Assembly: GCA_002245135.1 (NCBI GenBank)
Contig: NGBS01000009.1
Span: 1 to 64,000, forward strand
Source of the DNA: Proteromonas lacertae
Lineage: Eukaryota > Sar > Bigyra > Opalinata > Proteromonadidae
Reading direction: 5' to 3'
DNA: 64,000 nucleotides
Part shown: piece after piece, positions 35,090 through 47,241 of the stretch
Position numbering within the stretch: the first letter of the stretch is position 1
Layout of the letters: every line of letters begins with the position of its first letter
The notes under the pieces: model-generated
The model's database searches: none
What the model was told of the DNA's origin: nothing
Seen by the model: only the letters and a program-made list of their open reading frames with translations
Made by a program: the position numbers and the translations under genes

Positions 35090-36325
35090 ATGTCTTTGAT
35101 TTTATATGTTTTTATTATTAATAACATGTGCATTAGCACAATATGATGATCTTAAAATGACTGTATGATTATTGAATTACAATTTAGGATAATGAGAAAA
35201 TAAACATAATGATAGAACAATTTAATCCAGTTTATTTAACACCTAGCAATTATACCGCATATACTACAGAAGATCCAAGATCTTATAGCATTTTTGTTCT
35301 ATATACAACATATACAAGAAGACAGGAATGTGTAGTATGCAGACAAGCTTTAAGCAATTTTTATCGTATAATTTGGACTTATCAACATTATTATCCATCC
35401 TCTCGTGAATTATTCTTTGCTTATGCTAATTATGAAGAATTAGAAGAAACTTGTGTGAAAGTATTATATTTATATATATCTATCTATTAGCTTGGTATAA
35501 CTACCTTGCCTAGAGTTGCTTATTTCCCTCCATCATCTTCATTTCCTGATTCAATAACCAATATGACAGATGTTATATTCAAAAATAATTCAATCATTAA
35601 TCCTTACACAAGTGATGCTTTACTATGGTATTTTAATAAAATGACTGGTTTAGGAGTATATATATAATATATATATTGTTATAAACAGTTGAAGTTCTTT
35701 GAAGATCCTGAGAATAATTGGGCAATAGGAATAATTTGTGCAATTGGATTTGGTATTTATACGATTTGGCTTGAAAGTTATGGTGAAACATTTTATGAGA
35801 TGTTTATTAATAAATATATGCTTAGAAATATATGTTTAATGATATATATGTTGAGTATAAGTGGATTTATTTATTGTGTTTTAAGACATAGTAAATTGTA
35901 TGAAATTATATCTTCTTTTTAATATTCAATTATAATCATTTATATTCTTTAATTTAACATTTGTTTTACAATCATAAAGATCAAGAATATCTGAATAGAA
36001 TAGAAATGTTTAGTAGATCAAAGAGTTCACAAACAGTATTAGAAGGTGTTACAATTGCTATTATCTGTATATTCTGTATGATTTTCATGGTTTCTTTGTT
36101 AAAGTATTATTGTAATGATCATTTATTTTTATTAGAAATAAGAGAAAACTGACTAAATCAAAGAAAATGATGAATGTTATGAATGTGTTTTTCTTGTGTT
36201 GTATTTATGGTTTGTTGTTAGAATTATATGATGATTATCTTTTTAAAGACACTTATTTATCAATTCGTATGAGTAATCAATTCTATTTCTTCAAGAAGTT
36301 TTTAAGGAAATATATTAATTTTTAG
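35090..36325 (+). CDS. OST3: OST3/OST6-type oligosaccharyltransferase subunit
   Basis: Oxidoreductase subunit of the ER oligosaccharyltransferase that helps glycosylate Cys-containing sequons. It has a signal peptide from 35090 (MSLILYVF, one base out of frame near 35128), then a thioredoxin-like lumenal domain with the active-site CVVC (in RRQECVVCRQALSNFY) and FFAYANYEELEETCVK. Introns at about 35164-35189, 35461-35490 and 35658-35690 are clear. About four hydrophobic helices follow (WAIGIICAIGFGIYTIW; LMIYMLSISGFIYCVL; VTIAIICIFCMIFMVSLL; VMNVFFLCCIYGLLLEL). Joins near 35925-35960 and 36110-36145 are uncertain by one base. Confidence 0.82.
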
Positions 36326-36394
36326 TTGAGAATAATTATAATTGGATTTTTTATTTGTATAAAAAACAAAAATAAATCATATATCATAAATAAT

Positions 36395-38092
36395 TTATAA
36401 TGAATAAACTTCATTTATATCTTTTCCTGATTTTGCTGCACTGTCTTTCATTATTTTATATTGTTCTTTCAAATCATTGGCTGTTCTTTGTAAATTAAAA
36501 CTATAAGTAGCTAATATTTCATTCCAATTATTCTCTCCAAACTGTTTTACACCTTCCAATAGAAATATTTTCTCTTTTATATCAAATGGTTTGCCTTTTC
36601 TTCTTCTTTTGTTTTCTTTTTCTTTTTATATTTGCTAAATGTAAATGCATCATCACTTGTATTTTCAGTTCCTTCTGATACACCTCCTAATATTTCATCT
36701 ATATCAACATTTTCAACACTATTCTTTCTTTTATTACTAGTTGATAAATTTGCTGTCGTTGAAGCGACAGTTTTATAATTCATTCCTTTCATTTCAAAAT
36801 CTTCATCATCATCTTCAATATCATTATCTTTTTTAGATGATTTCTTACTTGTTTTATTATTAGTATTGTTATTAAAATCATCAAGAGTATCTTCATCTTC
36901 AGTTTCTGGATTGGATGTTGTAGTTGATGAATCTACTTCAATATTATTATTAATTTCTTCCTCCTCTACCTCTTCTTCTTCTTCTTCCTCTTCAACTTCT
37001 ACTTTTACTTCCACTTTTGTTTTTGGTCTTCCTCTTTTTCTTTTTACTGGAGGATTTGTTACTGGTTGAACATCTGAATCAATTGGAATTTGACCAACCA
37101 TAATTGAAGTTGGCGTTGCTGATTTTCCATTAACATTTTTTCTCTAACAAATAAATAATAATGATATTACAATATACTCTTCTTCTCCTTCTTATAACTT
37201 TAACTTCTCCATTTTCATTTGTATTGGTGTTTGTATTATTATTTGATCTAAATATCTCACTCCTTCTATTATATCCATATTCATTAGATATTGCTTCATC
37301 AAATCTATCATATTGATCAAATATCTATAATAATTATAAAATATATAATTAACAATTATACAATTTCTAATGTCGTTGGTTGTGCAAATACACTCTCTCT
37401 CACTTGTAATGAGAATTCCTTCAATTTCTCTTTAAAATAATTATAATTATATATTTCTCTCAATTGGTTAAATTCCATTACATCTACAGCTGGTAAATTC
37501 TCTTCATTTAATTTTATTATTGATAATAATTGATCTTTTATCACCTGTTCTTTATATCCAATATTTCCTAAGTTACTATTACCATTAAAATAGTGATATA
37601 TTAATTGTTGATATTTCACTATTTTATCAGAAGTTGGCTCCGGCATTAAACAGTACAACTATTACATTATATATAATCATAATATTAATATATACGCATG
37701 CTTGTATTTTATATAGAAAAGTAACTGTGTTATACTCTGTCATTACAAAAGAATCATAACTTATCAACTGCGGTATTTCTGTGTCAAAAAATTGAATGTC
37801 ACTTTCAATATCTTCAAATCCTGGATTTTGCACCTATCATGTGTTGATAGACAATAAAAATAATACAATTGTTTTAAGCCAGTAATATATTAAATAGGGA
37901 GATCTAAATTGTTCTTCAGAATAATTTCGGAATATATCTGCATGCAAATAAATATTAAATACTTTCTAATATTGATGATTGTTCTTGTGACAATAAGAAT
38001 TCAACAATCCATCTCATGATTTCCAAATTCTTACCTGTTATACAAACAGGATATGAATAATTATCTCCTGAAATATCATCAATATCCGACAT
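36395..38092 (-). CDS. TRF-like telomere-binding protein (helical N-terminus, AT-hook, C-terminal Myb/SANT)
   Basis: About 480 residues. It starts at 38092 (MSDIDDISGDNYSYPVC). Helical N-terminal exons (RWIVEFLLSQEQSSILE; DSFVMTEYNTVTFLYKIQAC; VKYQQLIYHYFNGNSNLG) are linked by short introns near 37948-37972, 37839-37871, 37659-37697, 37324-37360 and 37150-37180. The centre holds an AT-hook-like VKRKRGRPKTK and long Glu runs. The C-terminus is a single Myb repeat (LLEGVKQFGENNWNEILATY, then RTANDLKEQYKIMK) very like the telobox of TRF1/TRF2. The last domain is one base out of frame after an A-rich run near 36600. Telomere binding is inferred from the Myb repeat; it could be another SANT factor. 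Confidence 0.65.
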
Positions 38093-38197
38093 AAAAGGTA
38101 AAATATATTATTAGAGATTTGAGGTAATCAAGCCTATATTGAATAAAAATCCGTTTTTCTTTTATTTATTGTTTTAAAATAAAACTAACAGAATATA

Positions 38198-39589
38198 ATG
38201 GTATGAATTAGAAATTTCATATAAAATATAGAGTAGCAAAACAGCTCAAAGTCGTATAACGGGAAGAATCGCTGAGCTAAAAAAAGAATTAGGTGTATAG
38301 TTAGTTTATTCTATGTAATAATAGCACACTCCTCTCCAATCACCTGAAGGCAAACCATACATGAGAATGTCTCCAAGAACAGCAGCATTAATACAAAATA
38401 ACGACAATCCAGAATGGAGTGAGAAAGAAAAAGAGTTTGTACAAAAAATAGAACGATTAGAAGCAGATTTACAAAGAAGACAAGAGAATTATGTTCAACA
38501 AAAAAGAATGATGCAAAACGAAATAGCAGAATTACAAGAAGAGTTAAGAGCAATACGTGAAGCTAATGTATCTCAGTTTGGAGAGCCAGAACAATTAAAA
38601 GAAATAAGAGTATTACATGGACAAGTATTAGAAAACATTGAAAAAGTTCAAGGAAGAACAGTGAAGATATTGAAAGAACAAGAAAAGGATTTATTAAGAG
38701 CATTTAGAGCTAGATTGTTTGATGTTCAAGCTGAATTGGTAAAAGAGAAGAATAAAAGTGATGAAGGTTCTTCTCAGTGGATAGAGAAGGTTAGACAGTT
38801 AGAAAAAGAATTAGAATGGACTGAGAGAAATGGCTGATAGATTAGAAAGAGTCAATCAAGGCTTAACTAAAGATAATGCAAGATTAGCTACCAGATGTAA
38901 AACACAGGAAGATGATCGTGAATTATTAGGTTAAGAGATTAGTTACAGCAAAGAAAGAGGCAGCTCGATTTGAACAGGAGTTAGAAAAAGTAAAGAATGA
39001 ATTAGACACAGAGAAAGCAAAAAGACCCTATACAGCATCTAGCTATAACGATGGTTTTAATAATTCAATGAATTCAGCAATGATGGGAACAGCTGGAGCA
39101 AACGGTGGAAACGGTGAAGCTCCCAATGATGCTACTATTAATTATATGGCAGAAGCTAAATACAAATCAGTAATAAAGAGATTAAAGAGGTTATTAGAAC
39201 AGGAAAGAAGAAATGTAAGAACATTGAAACAACAATATGCTGATGAATTGCAAACAAGAACAGAGTTAGAAATATTTTTAAGAAAATGTATTGATGATGT
39301 AAAGAATGAAATAGCAGAGAGAAGAGGTGAATTGTTGGAATCTAAAGGTATTTATAGAACTCCATTGAATACTGATGGATCTGTATTGTCTCCTGATATA
39401 AAATTGGCAGATTTTACGCCAGGTGATAGACAGAGAGTGATGGAGTTGTTATTATCGCAAGAAAGAGTTATTGGTATATTATATGATAAAGTCTTTCCCC
39501 AAGATTTTCCACAAGAAAAACCAAGTGGATATGATAGTAGAGGAAGTGTTGAATTGCCTGATATTCATTTAAGACCAGATTCACATTAA
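38198..39589 (+). CDS. Conserved coiled-coil protein, probably ciliary
   Basis: About 440 residues, almost entirely coiled coil. The start codon at 38198 is immediately followed by a 31-nt intron (38201-38231), then SSKTAQSRITGRIAELKKEL and a second intron near 38301-38332. Coiled coil runs through QNEIAELQEELRAIREANVS and WIEKVRQLEKELEWT; one-base breaks near 38827 and 38933 are mendable. A low-complexity Gly/Asn linker precedes a second conserved block (RLKRLLEQERRNVRTLKQQY; RTELEIFLRKCIDDVKNEIA), and the terminus has RVMELLLSQERVIGILYDKV. I remember similar EDDRELLVK..V..K patterns from flagellar coiled-coil proteins but cannot name the family. It is divergent from the TRF-like gene (105 bp). 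Confidence 0.68.
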
Positions 39590-39769
39590 CTTTTGTTGTT
39601 TATACTTTAATTCTAAAATTATTTATTATTTATCTTCTTTGTGTCAGTCATTTAATAAAGAAAAATGAAAGAGATGATCGAGCCAAGTTTATTGTTCGTT
39701 TTCTTTTTCTGATTTTTCATTTTTTATATCATCTATTATTAATAAATAGTTGATAAACAATATTTATAA

Positions 39770-41808
39770 ATGGATGGAGATTTACAAGACGCAATACAGG
39801 ATGCTCAATATTTTGGAGCTTTATGTGATCCAGTTCCAAGGTATATTGGATGTTTATATATATGTAGACCTACTACTAAACTAATATTACCTACAGAAGA
39901 AGAAGCCAAAGCCTTTGGCAAGACAATGGAAGATGTTACTCTGTTTTCAATAGTGAAAGAGCCTGTAGGATATTATCTTGTATATTCTTTTCGTTTTATT
40001 TATTAGTGGAAGAAATTTGTAGGTCAAGATAAAAAAGAATTAGGATTTATCGCATTTATAGAGTGGACTTATGATTTTAAAGTAAATATTTCTATTTATT
40101 TAATTTCAATTAGACATGCACTTCAAGAAGACGTAGAAATAAATATGGCAAGAAGATATATGATAAATTTATTTCAAGTGGAAGTTTTCTTGATACAAAC
40201 CTTAGAAAGGAATTATATACAAGAGTATAAATATATATATTATAATTGTTTTTAATAGTGTTTTCGAAATGAGCATGATTATCGAATATTAGACCTAGAT
40301 ATGTTACAATTCCAAATAGATTATCGAAAAGCAAAAGAAGACTGTAAAGTATCATCTGAAAACATCATTCCGTGAAAAAGGAGGAGAATGTGAAAGAATT
40401 AAGCAGAAATTACTAAGTATAGACAATGGAGATGATAAACGAAACAATCAAAATAGATCAGCAGCTAATGTAATGTCCAATTTAACGCCATCAGGCAATA
40501 CATCCAATAATGCCAATACTAATCAACAACAACAACAGCAACCAGCAACCACAACAACCTCAGCCAAGTAGTCATCATCATCACAGTGTTATTAATCCAT
40601 TACCACCTGATCTATTTGATCCATTAACCGCATTAATATTCGATAGATTGAGAGTTAATTATTTTGATGATTTTAAAAAATCTTTTAGATATACACTTTA
40701 TTTACAAATTAAATTATTAGAGAAAAGAAGTGTAGGTGAAAGAGACTTTGCAATACTTCGTGTGCTAGGTAGAGGTGGATTTGGTATGGTAAGTGCCTGT
40801 AAAAAGAAAGATACTGGAAGATTATACGCTTTAAAAACAATGAGTAAAAAACGAGTAAAAATGAATCATGCTGAAAGAGTATGTTTAATTGAAAGACGTT
40901 TATTAGCACGTATTAATAGTCCTTTTGTTACAAATTTAAGATATGCTTTTCAATCAAGAGAAGATCTATTTTTGGTAATAGATATTAAATCAGGTGGTGA
41001 TTTGAGTTATCATTTGAGAAGGAAGAAATTCACTCAAGAACAAGTTGTATTTTATGCAGCACAAATATTATTAGGATTAGAACACTTACACTCAATGGGA
41101 ATCATCTACAGAGATATGAAACCAATGAATATAATGTTGGATAAGAAAGGAAATGCGATTATCACAGATCTTGGACTAGCCGTTGAAGAATCAACTCATC
41201 CTGCTAGTTTGTGTGGTACAAGAGGATATTGGGCTCCAGAGATTATCTTATCCAGAGAAACTCACCGTCCTTATGATAGAAGATGTGATTATTGGAGTTA
41301 TGGTTGTTTGATATATGAAATGTTAACTAGTAAATGTCCGTTTAGACGAACTGAATGTTTGAATTTTGATCCTGATCGACATAGATCGATTGATATTGCT
41401 ACTTTACAGTATGATCCACCTTATAATCCCAAGTATTTTACTACATCTGAAACTAAGTCATTTTGTAGAGGTTTATTAACTAGAGACCCAAATCAGAGAT
41501 TAGGTACGAAAGGTATTGAAGAGATTAAAAATCATCCATTTTTCGCTAAAATTAATTGGCATGTAATTCAGTCACTGCAAGCTGATCCTCCTTATCACCC
41601 TGATAGAGATATTAATGCTGCTTCACAAAGTTCTATTGGTGAATTCGAATCAATTCACACAGAATTGACTGAAGAATGGCAACAACAGTTTTGTGAGTGG
41701 GAGTTTGTTAATCCAATTGCTTTACAATGTGAGATAACAGAATTGATGAAACATGAAGAAACTCTTGGCGCAATAGCACAACCTGCATCATGTTGTAACA
41801 TCATGTAA
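39770..41808 (+). CDS. G-protein-coupled-receptor-kinase-like AGC kinase with RGS domain and CaaX box
   Basis: The N-terminal RGS-type region (ALCDPVPRYIGCLYICRPTT, then KYGKKIYDKFISSGSFLDTN) is assembled over three 27-34-nt introns (about 39980-40006, 40083-40114, 40226-40259). A Gln/Thr/Asn-rich linker follows, with one-base breaks near 40365 and 40530. The kinase has VLGRGGFGMVSAC, YALKTMSKK, YRDMKPMNIML, ITDLGLAVE and CGTRGYWAPEII. DLGLA and the activation-loop GTRGYWAPE are GRK signatures. The C-terminus PASCCNIM ends in a CaaX motif (CNIM), as in prenylated GRK1/GRK7. GRKs phosphorylate active GPCRs, and the giant GPCR 28 kb away is a possible but unproven substrate. Confidence 0.85.
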
Positions 41809-42198
41809 CCCTCAAAGAGAATAATTTCAGAATTTTGCATGTATTTTAATTTCATAGTTATGTTTATTAATTTTTATGTTTGTTGTGTATATATTCAATA
41901 ACAAGAGAGATTTAAAAAAAACAGAATAGTGGGATTATCTTTCAATACACTCTCATTTCAGTATAATTATGTTGACATATGTATTTCCCAACAAAATAAA
42001 GGTATTCTAAAATTATTGTTGAGTTTCTATTTTTTGGAATGTCGTTATTTGAATGAAACATTCATTTTAGGGGGTAAGGAAATAACTGATTTTTTGAACG
42101 GTATTTTCGTAATAATTTGGGGTTGCTTTGTTTAAGGGGCTTAGAATTTTTTGATTCATTTTGGTGGCGCTCTTTTTCATAAAAAATAAGCTTTTACA
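41809..42198. other. Intergenic region
   Basis: About 390 bp between GRK and the zinc-finger gene, both plus-strand. An open frame at 41929-42135 has no supporting features, so I see only A/T-rich promoter-type DNA. Confidence 0.45.
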
Positions 42199-44639
42199 AT
42201 GTCTGTAATTCAAAATCCAGAGAAGAGGAAGTTAAATGACCTTAATAATGGTATATTGAACCGTTCTATAAACTTTTCTTAGAATCGATGAAAAAACTTA
42301 AGGCACAGGTATCTAACACCTATATTATCATTCAATTTTTTATCTTATTCCTAGGAACAAGCTCATCTTGATGAAGATAGAGGTAATAATTTATTGTATA
42401 CTGAATAATCACTATATATCCTAGAAATCACATGGAACCAGCTTTATCAAAGCCAGAAGATACTATTAATACAAGTCATCCCAGCGGTCATGAAAATCAT
42501 TCATTACCACCTGCATTACATCCAGGCAACAGCTCTTTACCAGTTCCTGGTCAATTATCCGAACCACCCATGCTGAACGGCGCTTTACATAGCAATGATT
42601 CCATCAAAGAACCACTTCATTGTCCATATCAGCAGTGCACTTATGTAGCACCAGATGGAAGAGTATTAATAGAACATTTAACCCAACATCTAACTATCCC
42701 ATCACAAGAGAACTCCGGTAATGTTCAATACGAGAATAATGGTGAAGATTACAAACAAAACTCAATGTCCAACAATTCAATACTTCCATCTCGCTCATTC
42801 ACAACACCTAAACTAAATCCAGAATATAAATGTTCATTACCTTCCTGCAAATACATTGCTCATAGTAGAAAGTTATTAGAACAACATATCTTAATACATT
42901 CAGGTAAAAAACCATATCAATGTACACAAGAAGGCTGTACTTATGCATCTTACCGTAAATATGATATAATCAGTCATATTAAGAACAAACATCAAGGAAT
43001 AACTCTACCAGATATTGATAGTATTGTTCCACACACTGATGGACCAACAGAAACAAAGGCATATCGATGTAGTTATGATGGTTGTTATTACTCCACCAAC
43101 CGTTCATCTGATTTGAATTCTCATCTATTAATGCATACAGGAGAAAGACCATTTCCATGTACTGTAGGTGGTTGTAGTTATTATGCACCACGTCAGAGTG
43201 ATTTGAGTAATCATATTAGAGTATGGCATCCTGATGAATATTTAGCAAAACAACCATTTGAAGCACAATTCAAGAAGATTGTTACACCCTCCAAGTTAAA
43301 GACTCAATTAGTATGTGAACAAGAAGGTTGTTCATTCACTACAACATCAACAAAGACATTATTTATACATATGTGCGAACATAGAGGAATTAAACCATAT
43401 CCATGTCCATTCAATAATTGTCCACTTGGATTTAATACAAAATATCATTTGAAGAGACATTTGTATGTTCATACTGGTGAAAAACCATTTCATTGTCCAA
43501 TAGAGAATTGTACTTATGCAAGTAGTCGTGAAAGTGGCGTAAGAGGTCATTTAAAGTCAAAACATCCACAATATACTCAACCGTATACTAAAGAAGATTT
43601 CCTTAATAAAAGTAAAATAAATACTGAAACTACAGCTGCTTCTCAACTATCCAATATATCACCACAATTAACTACTACTACTAATAATAATAATCAAACA
43701 GTAGTAACATCCAATAATAATGGTAATAATAATAATAATAATGCATCTAATGTTAATGGAACTGCTAATAATCTATTCTTAGATAATAAATCAGTCTCTT
43801 TATTTGAATGTAATCACAGTGGATGTAATTATGGTACTACTCAGAAAGATTGTTTAGAAAAACACTTGGAGAAACACAACTCATTACAGAATACAGATGG
43901 AAGTAATGGTGGTAATAGTTCAATCAATGGATCAACAGATAAACCATATAAATGTGATAAAGAATATTGTGATTTCTCCACTAGTAATCCATATTATATA
44001 GCTCAACATATTAAGAATCATGATAAACTAACAGTGAGTTGTCCATATGTATGTGAAAATAACCATGAAATACCATTAGATAACTTAAAACCACATTTAT
44101 TAAAGTGTCATACATATACTGATCAAATTCCATGCAATTACTGTGGTTGTCAGACTGTGTTAACATCTCATGAAGATTATTGTAATCATTTCCAAACACA
44201 TTTCCATAATAAAACATATAAGTGTCCATTTAAAGAATGTCCATTCACTACAGTGAAAGAAACATCATTAAGGAAACATATCGTTCAACATAATAATGGT
44301 CAATATTTGAGATGTCCTGAGATGAATTGTAGTTATGTTGCATTGAAACAAGAGTTATTAACTATGCATTTAATGAACCATTATCAGAATAGTAATAGAT
44401 GCACTCAACCTGACTGTGATTTCCAATGTGATGATAAGATGGTACTTATTGATCATAGATTAGGTCATCCATTACCAGCTAGTTCAATGAAATCATTACC
44501 TGTTATTCCTGTACCACCTTCACTTCAATCTGGTGAAGATGAACTTCAATCTACACAACAACAACAACAACAGCAACAACAACAACAATCAGGGTCAATG
44601 ATGCAGAATATACCTATTCATAAATCTCAGAAAGTGTAA
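42199..44639 (+). CDS. C2H2 zinc-finger protein with about 15 fingers
   Basis: An intact main frame from 42432 encodes 735 residues. Upstream exons starting at 42199 (MSVIQNPEKRKLNDLNN) appear joined by three short introns near 42250-42281, 42310-42354 and 42382-42422, although the last junction is one base off. Fingers are of the long CX4C TFIIIA-like kind: YKCSLPSCKYIAHSRKLLEQ, YQCTQEGCTYASYRKYDIIS, FPCTVGGCSYYAPRQSDLSN, FHCPIENCTYASSRESGVRG and others down to RCTQPDCDFQC. Some linkers are TGERPF/TGEKPF. A central Asn/Thr-rich spacer (43650-43770) and a C-terminal Gln run (about ten Q) follow. It is probably a DNA-binding regulator; target unknown. Confidence 0.85.
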
Positions 44640-44768
44640 AAATCCAATCTAATATATATATCTTAATTCAACTTTATTTTTAAGCTCCGTTTATTTTTTA
44701 TTTTATCTTGTATTTTTAAATACATTTAATATACACACAAAAACATAATGAAAATAAATAGATTTTGT

Positions 44769-45340
44769 TTAATTATTAGTTACATTACATTTAAATGTAC
44801 ATTTAGGTAATTTTCCAACTTCAATATTTATTTCACATTTCATTCCTAAATTATGTAATGCTCCACGAATAACACCAGCTGGGAATATTGCATATTTCAT
44901 TACAATATCTTTTGAAAAATCTTTGGATGACATTGCTTGGAATGGTGGGAACTTTGAATCTTCAAATACGTATAGATCCTATTTACCAATAACTTTCATT
45001 GTATACTTTTGAATTAGTTTGTATAGTTTCTGGTTCTTTACAATATAAACCCAACCAAAAATATTTTATGACAAATTTGAATTTCTCTAAATCTGTTGTA
45101 GGATATTTAACTCCTTTCAAATATCTATTTTTGTTAATCTATCAAATATACAATTCAACAAGTCTATATCCAACGAAATATCCAATTTCTTCTAATTTTT
45201 TACAACTTTGGGAATAGTTCCACTCATCATCACCAGAAGATTTGAACTATAGCAAAGATTATCATCATTTTCATAAAATATACCATCTCATTAACCATTT
45301 CATTGGTAAAATATTCAAAAGCACACAAAGACACACTCAT
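44769..45340 (-). CDS. TRAPPC6: TRAPP complex subunit TRAPPC6 (Trs33/Bet3 family)
   Basis: Small subunit of the TRAPP vesicle-tethering and Rab-GEF complex. Exons joined by introns at about 45254-45290, 45142-45168 and 44976-45003 give MSVSLCAFEYFTNEMVNEMF, CKKLEEIGYFVGYRLVELYL, EKFKFVIKYFWLGLYCKEPE, YVFEDSKFPPFQAMSSKDFS and FPAGVIRGALHNLGMKC, ending CTFKCNVTNN. The G.FVGYRL, KF..K.FW and FP.GVIRGAL.NLG motifs match TRAPPC6A/B in order. The length (~160 residues) is right for the family. It is entirely on the minus strand, so long plus-strand open frames here are shadows. Confidence 0.87.
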
Positions 45341-45569
45341 AAATCAATAAAATATAAAATTAAGGGGTAAAAATATAAGTGGATTATCAATACTATATTT
45401 TCTATTTAAATTATCAAATAGTATCTTCATCATTTTCTAGCTATTAATTATAGTTAATAACGATTCAACATTTATATAATGATAGTTATGATATGTATAA
45501 GATATAAATGGATTTATAAAGAAAAACAAAAGAAAAAGAATGAAATAATATAAGTTATAATAACAACAT
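45341..45569. other. Intergenic region between TRAPPC6 and Meckelin
   Basis: About 230 bp of A/T-rich DNA upstream of TRAPPC6 and downstream of Meckelin. Nothing recognised. Confidence 0.4.
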
Positions 45570-47191
45570 TTATATTAAGAATTTTCCATCGACATTAGTC
45601 TTCATTGTAATATTACCTTCTCCGAATTGATTTCTGAAGAAGTAGAGTAATCTAGCAGCTAAGTAAGTCAATGTAGCAGATAATGCTTCATTTCCCCACC
45701 AATAATAAGTAATTGACCATAATAAAGCATGGAACAACATTAAATCATATTCAATTCCCCAAAATAATAATCCTATTTAATTAATATAAATGAGTATTAT
45801 ATACTTGAATGTCTTGAAGAAAACAACATTGAATTAGAATCAGGTACCCACCAACATTGTTCTTCTCTTGACATATCAGGTGGAAAATGAATCATTCTTT
45901 TCCACATTGGAAATGGTTCAAATATTGTTCTTTTCACTGGACAGTTATTCTGTTCAACGTATTCTTTAAGAAACGCCTCTATTTTTGCAACTAATTTGGG
46001 ATCTAAAGGTACTCTACCATTTCCACACAATGGAAAAGCTCTAAAGAAACCACCCATTGGACCAGCTTGTTGCATTTTACTTCTCAAATCATCATCAAAC
46101 TTATGAAAATAACTTTCTTTAAAATTCTTTGATAAAAATATTTCATACACTTGAGAATCTTTTCCACCTGGTAGATTTTCTCCAGGCATCTTCAAATGCT
46201 GTAGCAATGTCTCCATATCTGTATCAGCATGTTGACCTGGTAAATGACAGTGGAAATAATAACCATGATATTTCTCATCCATTATAAACAATGAGATTTT
46301 TGCAACTGTACATAAATCTATGAATAGTGATTCTTCTGGTTCCTCAATGAATCTTTGCTATATAAATAAATAAATGAAATAAATAAATAAAATATATTAA
46401 ATATACATAAACAGCATAATTCCATATCAATTGTAATGAAGTAACTAAAAACCATAAGAATAATATCATATAACAATGTAAAAACATATTCACAGGAATT
46501 GTAGGATCATCTCTGAATGCTGGTTCTTGTGTAGCCATCTTCTTAAAACCAGCTATTTCAATTAAAAACCATATAAAGAACAATGAAAACTCAAAGGAAG
46601 TTCTTCGCTTTGTTTGTAATTCATTGAATTCATTGGCTACAAATAGTTTCCTCCAAACACTTACTGGGATTTGTGGAGCATCATCATCTTCTATAATAAT
46701 AATAATAATAATAATATACTTGATTCTGCTATATGATATGTATCATATGGTGTTTCCCAATCAATTAGAAATATATCACAAGTGCATTGTTGATATACTA
46801 AATAGATGACTCTAATAACTTGACAAACTGTAGCTACATATAATATACATTCAAATGGATAATACTATAATATATAATAAATATATATAATAATAATATT
46901 TATACATTACTAAATCTTTCAACATCATCAATATACGGTGGTAAAAACACATATGGAACATCTTGAAATTTAAAGAAGCAAAACCAATAAGTACCAAATA
47001 CAGCTAAATAACAACCAGCGCAGAATGGACCAGCTAGCGATATCAATAGTACAGCTGCTCTAATAATAGATTCAAATGATAGAGTCTCTTCTTCAGTAGA
47101 TCTTGCATTGTTTCGCTGTTTTCTAATATAACTATATACCCAATAGAAAAACATTACCACCATAAATATCCAAAACCACTATATATTGTTT

Positions 47192-47241
<50 letters not shown>

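Noticed and set aside
41929-42135. 68-codon plus-strand open frame between GRK and the zinc-finger gene
   Set aside because: No signal peptide, no similarity and no splice context; it fits the background of short open frames.
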